A DNA stretch of 60,000 bases from Hydractinia symbiolongicarpus (Eukaryota > Cnidaria > Hydrozoa > Anthoathecata > Hydractiniidae). The notes beneath the pieces are model-generated. The model ran no database searches, was not told where the DNA came from, and was given only the letters and a program-made list of their open reading frames with translations. The position numbers and the translations under genes were made by a program. The DNA is taken from the NCBI RefSeq assembly GCF_029227915.1, contig NC_079882.1:23133001-23193000 (forward strand), in the 5' to 3' direction. Position 1 is the first letter of the stretch. Every line of letters begins with the position of its first letter. Below, piece by piece: positions 51,050 to 60,000 of the stretch.

Positions 51050-52890
51050 CACAAGTCACAATGACAGTGACAATTTCTCTCCTCAATTTTCAACAAATAT
51101 TTTAAAGATCCTCTTGTCAGGGGACATCTGCCTAAACCCAGGTCCTGTTAAGTATCCCTGTTCTTCATGCTTAAAACCTGTGGCAAAAATGCTTAAAACC
51201 TGTGACAATGACGTTAAAATTTGGATAGCCACTTTTTGAAAGACCTATACTTCGAAAATGTTGAATCACTGGGTGAAAGTGTGCCTGAAAAAAAATAAAC
51301 CTATTTACGTGACATGCCCCTTTTAAAACACATGAATTTTCTGACCGTGTTGAGGCATGGGTCACTGATGAATTACTAATAGCCATCAAAGAGACTTCTT
51401 AAAATGGAAACCATCAAAACGAAATCCATCTTAGACTGGGAAGCTTTCAAAGGAAAAAGGAACCAGGTAATAGGTCTCAAAAAACCGACTCAAAAACAAG
51501 TACTATAATGACGTTTTGCAGGAAACGGCCAAAACAACTTTGGAAAACCCTAAAAAGACTGGTTCCTGATAAGTCAGGCAATACTACCTCGATAAAACTG
51601 GTTTTCGTAAATTGTACTCAACATCCACTGCTGTGACACAAGTTTCAGATTTTATCTTAGAGGAAATGGGGAAAAATAATATGTTGATGCAGTACTAATA
51701 GATTTAAAAAAAGCGTTTGATACTGTAGATCATAAGATCCTACTTAAGAAATTATTTTGCTATGGTTTTCGGAATGCTGCATACTCCTGGCTAGAATCCT
51801 ATCTTTCGGATAGAAGACAGGTTACGTAGTAAACAACTGCACATCAGACGTCATTGCTGAGGGATCATATGGTGTCCACAAGGATCTGTCCTTGGCCCCT
51901 TACTTTTTCTTATGTACATTAATGACCTGAAATCAGCCTTACAAATTCTTTTTTCCATCTTTATGCCGATGACACAATAATTATTTGCAGTTGTGACTCA
52001 ACCCAAGAACTGAAAATGTCATTAAAGCAGGATTTGAAAGATATAAGTAACTGGCTCAAGTTAAATAAACTCTCTATAAATACTAGTAAGACAGAAGTTA
52101 TATTTTTTGGTAATAGATGGTCCAGATTAAAGTCTTGCAATGATGTAGCTATTCGTTATGGTGGCATTCCTTTGGTATCTAAAAGCAAAGTGAAGTATCT
52201 TGGTGTGATTTTTGTTAAAAATTTGAGCTGGAAAAATCAGATAAAAAGTATTGTCGGTAAATCTTATCACAAACTTAAAAATAATATACATCAGTTCCAA
52301 CTGGACATCTGACACCAAAAATTTATTAGTTAATGCTCTTGTTACGCCTTATTTATATACTACTGTTCTTCTGCATGATTCAATGCTAAGTCTGTATTGA
52401 ATAAAGCAGATAAGTTGTACAAGAATATAAGCACATTTATAAATAAACCACATATTGAATTGGAGAATTTACTAAATTTTAATCATGGCATTACTATTTT
52501 TAAATCCATCCATAAAACAGCCCCAAGTTTTTTAAGTGAAAAAGATGCACTTGTAAAATCTAGTCACAGTCACAACACTCGAGCTGCTTTAGACTATATG
52601 TTAACTATGCATCCAAATGGGTCCAGATGTTTTAGGAGATCCTTTAAATTCCGATCACCTAGGCTCTGGAACAGTCTTCCTTCTGAGTTAAGAACTTTGC
52701 AGAGTTTGTTACAATTCAAGGAGACTTCTAGTAAACATTTCAAGCTAAGGTCTTAATCTTAATCTAATTTTTCTTATATTTTTTTAAGTGGTTATGGAAT
52801 TTAACAATGAAAGTTATTTTTATGTTTATTCATTTCAAAAAAATGATTAAACCTTTAATAAAAATAATAATAATAATGATAATAAATATT
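51050..52890 (+). mobile_element. Decayed non-LTR retrotransposon (L2/CR1-like), plus strand
   Basis: Fragments of one ORF2 in order: N-terminal LLSGDICLNPGP with a Cys-rich start (about 51107-51180), a deleted endonuclease region, then reverse-transcriptase blocks. These are DLKKAFDTVDHKILLKK near 51690, PQGSVLGPLLFLMYINDL near 51870, YADDTIIIC near 51965, and LKLNKLSINTSKTE near 52055. The C terminus ends PRLWNSLPSELRTLQ and a stop near 52756. Frameshifts separate the pieces. The tail is AAT-rich (52855-52890). Not active. Confidence 0.88.
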
Positions 52891-54598
52891 CAAAGTGGCT
52901 AGCCCAGAAAGTCACAAAAACCTATAGTTAGTGGATTGTTTCCACTGGGGGCCACTAGAACAAAAAAGAAACAAAAAATGATAAACCTTAGACTGCCTCA
53001 GTTCGAGCAAACATAGTAACATAATCTGTAAAAATTGAAAAAAGAAAAAATAAAAAACAAAAATTAAAAAGTGATCTCCATTAGAATTTGCCAAATACAC
53101 TTCGAATACCGTGTTGACCAAGGGAAGTGAAGTGTGAAACTCTTATTTGATGATTAGGACAGTTTTTTGCCAAAAGGAATTTTAAGCGTATGTAATCACA
53201 AGCAAGGTGTTCATGGCCTTGAAACTAATATGGCATCGTTTTTGATGAGTAAATTATTCATTGAATATTCCCTCTCTTTCCCAAGAAAAGTATGAACACA
53301 TTTTAATCGTTTTTCTAGTTTTCCCAATCTTCCTTGGGTGGCGCAAGTCCATGCCAAGGAGCAGTAGTTGAAATATGGCATGACAATTGCATTAACTAAA
53401 AGGATGCAATGGACAGGATACAATGGTTCTAATTTTAGAATATTTAATTAGTATTTTTCTATTTGTCATTAATGTGCTCTTCCCATTGCATTTTTTGATC
53501 AAATTTTACCCCAAGATATTTAACTTTTTCGCTCCTCTTCAAAGGAATAACCATATAGTTGATAGTTTTGTTCAACTTTTTTTAACTGGCTGTGGTTGCC
53601 GAAAAAGACCGTTTCAGTTTTGTCCGTATTAATAGTCATTTTGTTATTTTTCAGCAAGAGGTTGACGTGCGAAAGTTCTAACTCGAACTGGGAGACAAGG
53701 GTATCCAAGTTTTTATGGGATGAAATAATTATTGTATCATCTGCATATAGATGGTGGTAGTTTGAATTGATGTCATCAATATACAAAAGAAAGAGCAGGG
53801 GTCCCAACATAGATCACTGTGGCATCCCAAAAGCATCTTCATGAAGCAGATCTGATCATGTGTCGTTTACAAAAGTCAGCTGCATTGGGCCCGTTAAGTA
53901 AGACTCGAACCAGTGAAAGGCAGCATCTCTGATGCCAAAACACCATAGTTTTTTTAACAAAATTTTATGATCAACAGTGTCAAAAGCTTTTTTAAGGTCA
54001 ATGAGCACAGCACAAACAAGTTTTGATGGTCAAGCTCAGTAAGAATAAAATCAGAGACATCGACTATTGCAGTTTCTGTGGAAAAGAGTTTTCGAAATCC
54101 GCACTTTCTGTCATTCAGGAAGTTGTGCTCAGAAATAAAATGAGCTTATGCTCTAACTTTTCAAAAAATTTTCATGGGAATTGGCAAAATGGAGATAGGC
54201 TGATAATTAGTAGGATCTGTTTTATTGCCACTTTTAAAATAGGCGAGACCCTTTTAGTATTCCAACATTTAGGTACATAACCAGTAAATAAAGATTTGTT
54301 GAAAAGACTTGATAAATAAATAGTGAAAACTGACGAACCTGCTTTTAGCAGTCTTGGACCAATTCCACCCAAGCCTGTAGTTTTAAGAAGGTTTTAGTGA
54401 ACTAATTATTTTTTCGACACTTTTGGTCTCAATACGAACCCACCAAAAACCGTGTCCGCTAACAGGTGGATTAACATTAGTAGTGTCAGAAGAAAATTTA
54501 TAGGCTAGTTTGGCAGCAACACTGACAAAAAATGAATTGAATGTGTTGGAAATTTCTTTTGAGTGAGAAGTTTCTGTACCATCGTTTTGGACTACTAG
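52891..54598 (-). mobile_element. Decayed non-LTR retrotransposon (L2/CR1-like), minus strand
   Basis: Minus-strand ORF2 pieces run from 54598 downward: SNTFNSFFVSVAAKLAYKF, MGGIGPRLLKAGSSVFTIYL, DLKKAFDTVDHKILLKKLW, GMPQ-stop-SMLGPLLFLLYIDD, HLYADDTIIISS, NNKMTINTDKTETVFFGN and MPYFNYCSLAW. A 3' UTR carries GCAGTCTAAGGTTTATC and CTAGTGGCCCCCAGTGG. The 3' end runs into (ATT)n at 52855-52890, which it shares with the plus-strand element. 5' truncated, with stops and frameshifts. Confidence 0.88.
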
Positions 54599-54740
54599 TT
54601 TTAATAATAATAATAATAATAATAATAGTAATAATAATAATAATAATAAAAATTAATATTTTTAGTGGCAAGCCCAGAAAAATCGCTTTGCTTTTAAACA
54701 ACAATTACAATTCTTTTACTGGGGGCCACTGAAGATTTGT
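54599..54740 (-). mobile_element. 3'-end fragment of the same LINE family, (ATT)n tail
   Basis: The minus strand has the family's 3' terminus only: GTGGCCCCCAGTAAAAGAA, TCTGGGCTTGCCACT, then ATT repeats at 54600-54650. The 5' truncation point of the larger element abuts this ATT tract. Confidence 0.75.
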
Positions 54741-55325
54741 AAATATCATTATATATATTGTGGGCATAATAATTTTTAAACAGATAGGTTAAAAATAGTT
54801 TATTGTTTATTAGCAATAAAAACATAGAATAAAAAACTATTATTAAAATTAGAATATATTTAAATGTATATACCTTTGAAAACAGATCAGAAGACTCAGG
54901 TTCACTTTGCAGAACATTTGTTTCAAAAGGTTTTAAAGTATACTGTTTGCTCTAATAAGATGTATAGATGTATATTTAACCCGGTAATAAGGATGGTATA
55001 ATCTAGGTCTTCTCAAGCACTTATCAAATTGTGCTAACATGGTCAATTGTATTTCAAATTTTGCATCTGCTATCAATAGCACACCTTAAACAATTTTTGT
55101 GTGTATGTATATGTAAGAGCTATTGCATGCCTTTCCAGTAAAAGTCCACATGTCACTAGTATGAGTAAGTTACATGTTACAATAGTGTGTTATGAATTTT
55201 AAATACCTATTCTGTGTTGCTTTCTCCCTTTGGAAGAGATAATTATAATAATATTTATTATTTAATTTATGTTTTTAGTCAAATTATACAAGTGGTGCAA
55301 GTTAAATTCCATTGTATTGCAGCAA
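54741..55325. other. Upstream region of the TCF19-like gene
   Basis: AT-rich non-coding DNA that should hold the promoter and any 5' UTR exon. A splice acceptor (GTATTGCAG) ends 3 nt before the start codon. Confidence 0.4.
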
Positions 55326-58300
55326 ATGTATCAACTGCGAAGAATTGGCCTACCTGCTTCAGTGGAAGGAGTCCAAAACGAGTTCAAGTAAGCTTAGTCT
55401 ATACTTACAATTAAAAGTTTTTTAAGTATACTTCCTGTTCTGGACCACTCATTAACCATTTAATTGTCTTGGTTCTTCAGTAGAAACACACATTATTAGA
55501 GAATATATTGCATTATGAAACATTTGTAGCATCAACATCATTCACATGGAATGCAATTTGTAAATTTGAAGTAAGGCAGAACAGATATCCTGTGCGCCGA
55601 TAATCATAAGATAATCAAACCAAAATGCTTGCCCAAGGAATAGAGGGTAATTACCAAAGAGTATGTATATATGTTTTGGTTGCCCCTAACAATAGTAAGT
55701 CCTTCTGGATCAAATTATGAGTGGTTTCCAAGACATGACCCAATCCTCTTTATGCATGACTTACATTCTCATTTCCTTTATTCCTGAGGTACATCTACTA
55801 ATTTATTTACTTATCTATCACTAATTATTTAATTTATAATTAATTACTAATTAATAATATATTCTCCTGCATGAAGGATGTTTATTTCTCTTTTAATCAT
55901 CAAGGTACATAATAATAATATCAGGATTCATATAAAAGGCTGTGCTTCATGGTAATGATAATAAGTCATAATAATATCAAGTAATAATCAAATACACAAG
56001 CCTGACACACGCATCTGTCCAAATTTTTTGAATGACGTAGAAAGCCCGACATCCCCAAATTAGTGTGGGAGGTCATAACTCTCATTGAGAATAAAGGCTT
56101 TTCTGGGTAATCAAAATATATACAGAGGTTGGCCTCGTTAGAGCTATCATCTAAAGTCTTTGCGGCGAAAAGTTTTATAAGTCTCTCCTTTACCATATTC
56201 TTCACAAAACTATGCTTCTAACACGAACAAACTTGAAATCAAATGTTTAATATATATGCAGTCCCTTAAATTTTTGAAATCTCAATCCCATTGCCACTAT
56301 GGATGTTTGCCAACATAATAGTACTCCCAAAAAATAGAAAGCCTGAACATGGGAAAATCACAAAGGAAGGGATTGCAAAATTCAGTCTAGCAGCAGTATT
56401 GTAAACTTGCCTATAGCTTTTAGGGTTTTAGAATTGTACAATAAACAAATTGCCCACTGTGCAACAGATTAAAGCAATGTCGGTCTGTGAAAATTTAGAG
56501 GCTAAGGTTAGGTTATGTTTCCTGATGCTAGGAAAATTCATAGGATTTCTATGCTTACAGAGCCTATATGAGAAAAACCCTTAAGAAACACATTAGGACT
56601 GATATTAACACAAAATTGGTGACAAACTTTCATTCTAGCAGTTAGAAAAAAGCAAATTTAAAAGCAAGCATGATCAAATTTTTAATATGCATCCCTTATA
56701 CTATTGAGGAAACACCTTTCTCACCAACATGGATGTTTGCCAATAGAGGTAGAAGTGCTAAAATCGAAATGACCGACGATTTATATCCCCCCTCCCGCAA
56801 TCACTGCATTAGGGACTACTAAGTATCTACACTCCTATCCTTATCCTCCTTATCTACACACAGTTTGATTAACATAATTTAAAACAAATTTGTAACAAGG
56901 GCAGAACAAAATTTGTGTTTACTATTCTTATGCCAAATTTTTGAGAATGATCAAATGTGTAATGCAAGCATGATCAAATGTTTAATATGCATTCCTTTCC
57001 TTTTAAACAAACCCTTCCTAGCCAATATGAATGTTTGCTAATGTAAAAAGAATTACTGAAAAGTGGAAAGTCAGACTATATTAAAACTCCCACTCATTCT
57101 GCATCAAGGACCCTACAAAAGTAATAATTTCTTAATTTCCAAACACTTAAATGGGGGACGATTGCAGACAAAATTAGTATCTGCGGAGCTGTAGTCTCCC
57201 ACAACCTTATTTCTTTATGGACCAAAAATGGACTGAATCATGTGCCTGTATTTATTGACTTTTTTCATTAAGCGACCCAAAGCAAGACAATACTCAAAGA
57301 AGATATCATCCAACATGGCTACCTTATTGGTTTACTGGTCTAGTACAGTACCTCATTCTCAAACCTTATTTGAGATACTTTACTAGACCAGAGCCAGAGT
57401 GGTGCCTATCATTCTACAGGACAGCTAGAAGGTGTACTAAAGCCACCACAATTAACATGAACTAAATATTTATTTAGCTCTATGAAAAACATTTTCACAG
57501 AAACAACAAGGAGAGAAAAATCGTTAATATAGCAACTACACATATTTAAAGGCAGAACTATTTGATGTTGGATTCCTTTTACAATTACTTTTTAGATGAT
57601 TCCTTGCTATTCTATTTTTTGTCTTGTTAGTGTAAATATATGTTTGAAGTGCAAATAAAACCCTTAGGGTCAACTATGAAAAGCTAATTATTTTTTACTA
57701 TAGTTTTCAGGAATGCTAATGATTTTGCAGACATTTCTTCAGCTTTTTATATTCTTCAATGTTAATTTTATTTATTTATTTTTATTTTTTGTTGTTGTCC
57801 AGTGATTAAATTTGTATTTCATCACTTACAATATAAGCAAACTTTCTAATATAGATGGCTTAATATGTATTTAAAACCACATATATACCTCAAATCTCTA
57901 TTATTATTTTTCTAGAATTAACAGCGATGCAACTCTTGTTGGACGTGGAAGCTCAGTTGACATATTTTTAGATTCAAATATAAGAAAAGGACTTATTTCA
58001 AGAGCACACGCCCAAATCATTAGGAAAACTGTCAATGACGAGGATATTTATGAAATATTTGATACCAGTTTGAATGGGACTTATGTTAATGATTTCAGAA
58101 TTAAAGGCTCTCAGATTTTGAAAGAAGGGGACATTGTTGCATTTGGACATCTCAGAGGATTTGTTATTAAACAAGGTGAAAGAGCTCCCCAAAGGGAAAC
58201 AGAATTTTTATTTAAAGTAATGTTTTCTGATTTAGTTTTATCTTTTGAATGTTATAGTTAATGTCTGTCATTCTTGGATATGATTAAGTAATTACTGTTC

Positions 58301-60000
58301 TTTTTAGTTCGAAAAATTTATTAAAGATGAAGTGGTAATTATTTAAATTTCTAATACCTCCACCCTACTCTCTGCAAGGGTACCCACCTACCATGCATTT
58401 CATGCTTACAAGTTACAAATATCAACAGAAGATGTCTCCCCATATTTTCCATTTTGAATTGCTCTAACCTTGTTTCTCCCCTCAGGTTGACCTAACAGAA
58501 AGAAATTTATTACATCCACCAGACACAAAATCCTCCGTATTCATGTCACCAAGATCACCAAATGCTCCTGATGCAATCTTGCTACCTGGACTTACATCAA
58601 CCTTTCCAGCTGCAAGGTAAGAATATATTATAAAAATTGCATTCCAGCCTAATTTTAACCATATTTGGTATGGAGGGTTATACAGTTCCAAACTTAAATT
58701 TTAAGATCTTCTATATTACTCAGTATATTGTTATGAAACTTTGAGTACAAAATTTCGCGGGTATATTATTTTGTGGATGATCAAAATGGTAAATTTTGCT
58801 TGTATTTAATTTCACGGATCGGGATTCATGAGAATTTCCGCATGTATTTAATTTCGCGGATGAGGTTTTGAATTATGCTTTTTTATTTTCTTCTTATTTT
58901 TAACTTTTGAATAACGGATGACATAAACGGAAAAATATAAGGAACTCAATATTTTTGAAGTTTTATCTATTCATTCCATCACTTAATCTTACATGCAAAA
59001 GCATTTCTGCAAAAATCAACTTTGTCTCCTACATCTCCCTATTCAGATTTTCTTCACAAAACTCCTATAGAAAAGTGTGAGAAAAAAATTTCCGTGTATT
59101 TAATTTAGCGGATGATGTTTTTGAATAATTTTCATTGATGGTTATGCTATAGCGGTAAGGCTTTAACATTAAATTGCATAATCTAATTATAGTGATTCAA
59201 GGAAAAGAAAATGGACATGTACAGAGACTACTGTACATCAAAATCATGCTTCCGACATAAAAGAACTTATATCGAATGTCACTCAAAAAATTAACGCAAA
59301 TACGGATGATGAAAATCACGAGGATTCTTTCAATCTTGATTTCGACTGCGATGTTGTTTCTGCGAAAGAAGGTACTGAAGATTAGCTTGTGCCTGATGTA
59401 AGACCCTTGTTGAAGGTGGAAAGGATTCATCTTTTAACTGTTTTCTTTCAGCATATTAGTTTTTCGTAAGGAAAAATAGACTTGAGTAGACTGCACGAAA
59501 CTATAGTGGGCTTTCGAGTACTCGCTCTTTCTTACTTCTTTCAAACATTGTTCTGATACCAGTGCGGGGTTGACATGCCTCCCTAAAGTTCCTTAATTTT
59601 AAAAAGTCACTCAAATCGCCTCTTCAAATTTTCTTAATTTGAATTGTAAACCTGTTGCATGTTTTTATTTCCAGAATGCATGAAAATGCTTAATTTTTGC
59701 AGCAATAATTTGTTTTTATGAAATTGTTCTTTAATCTCTCCAACTTATTTGAATGAAAACACTGTAACCTCAAGAAAGGTTAAAAACCTTTGCCTAAAAT
59801 CTCCCCAAATTTGACTATAAAAAACTGGCAACCCTGCAGTTTGAGCGCCAAATATCGAGAGTTGTCTAAAGTATAAATGCTACCAAGTTTTTACATTCTT
59901 ATACAGACCATAAAACGAAACGAAAAAGCTGTATGTAAAAAAGCAATCTTACGAAATTTTACTCATCTTTTTTAGTTCCGCCTACTGATGTAATTCTATC
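55326..60000 (+). CDS. FHA-domain protein, TCF19-like; 5' part, continues past the window
   Basis: Exons: 55326-55387 (ATG at 55326), 57916-58216, 58308-58334 (27 nt), 58486-58616, 59193-59371 and probably 59976 onward, in one frame (about 241 residues in the window). FHA domain, about residues 3-105: MYQLRRIG start, VGRGSS with Gly30-Arg31, ISRAHAQI with Ser49 and His52, and NGTYVND with Asn74-Gly75. All the usual phosphothreonine-binding positions are kept. Next come EFLFK, a Ser/Pro stretch (SVFMSPRSPNAPD) and an acidic segment. The N-terminal start, GLIS-x-x-HA and the EF-x-F end resemble vertebrate TCF19, whose C-terminal PHD finger would lie beyond the window. Exon 5 could instead read through to TAG at 59383-59385, giving a short isoform. 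Another FHA family is possible. Confidence 0.75.
56235..57100. repeat. Diverged tandem repeat in TCF19-like intron 1
   Basis: Three successive units share ATCAAATGTTTAATATGCAT-like blocks (about 56238, 56672, 56964), each followed 60-100 bp later by ATGGATGTTTGCCAA-like blocks (about 56301, 56731, 57029) and an A-rich AAAGTC/AAAGCC segment. Units are 290-440 bp and clearly diverged. Confidence 0.5.
58798..59130. repeat. Short direct repeats in TCF19-like intron 4
   Basis: TGTATTTAATTTCGCGGAT occurs three times with changes (about 58800, 58845, 59094). The last two are followed by GA-x-GTTTTTGAAT. Probably remnants of one duplicated MITE-like sequence. Confidence 0.5.

Overview
The window is animal nuclear DNA. 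It is AT-rich and split into many short exons with GT-AG introns. It carries LINE, SINE, Helitron and MITE debris and has no prokaryotic features. The conserved, intron-rich gene structures, the repeat content and the base composition suggest an early-branching metazoan, most likely a cnidarian (hydrozoan-like). The species cannot be fixed from the sequence alone.

Layout. (1) About 1.8-29.0 kb, minus strand: a complete gene for the protein kinase mTOR. I reconstructed it by hand as 58 coding exons that stay in frame from start to stop (7,488 nt, 2,495 residues). It includes a 27-nt microexon and a 16-nt last exon that encodes the terminal CPFW. (2) 29.0-34.4 kb: intergenic DNA with LINE fragments, a decayed transposase-like fragment and a tRNA-derived SINE. 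(3) 34.4-41.0 kb, minus: a complete OST3/OST6-type oligosaccharyltransferase subunit (MAGT1/TUSC3 family), 10 exons, 334 residues, again with a 16-nt last exon. (4) 41.0-44.0 kb: a 70-bp hairpin just upstream of that gene, then a 1.24-kb element with long terminal inverted repeats and a palindrome-rich core. (5) 44.0-50.4 kb, minus: a six-exon orthologue of MIIP (migration and invasion inhibitory protein). (6) 51.0-54.7 kb: two decayed LINEs lying tail to tail, one of them apparently inserted in the (ATT)n tail of a third. (7) 55.3 kb to the window end, plus: the 5' part of an FHA-domain gene most like TCF19, running off the right edge.

The genes do not form a single pathway. mTOR is the TOR-complex kinase for growth control. 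The OST3 homologue is an ER-membrane oxidoreductase subunit for N-glycosylation. MIIP and the TCF19-like protein are regulatory proteins. MTOR and MIIP are also neighbours at human 1p36.22, so their linkage here may be ancient.

The introns and spacers hold several repeat families visible from internal comparison: a ~140-bp non-autonomous Helitron family (four copies, one split by a MITE with a TA duplication), two tRNA-headed SINE types with (AAT)n tails, a GAT-tailed repeat, TA-flanked MITEs, long microsatellites and a purine-rich minisatellite.
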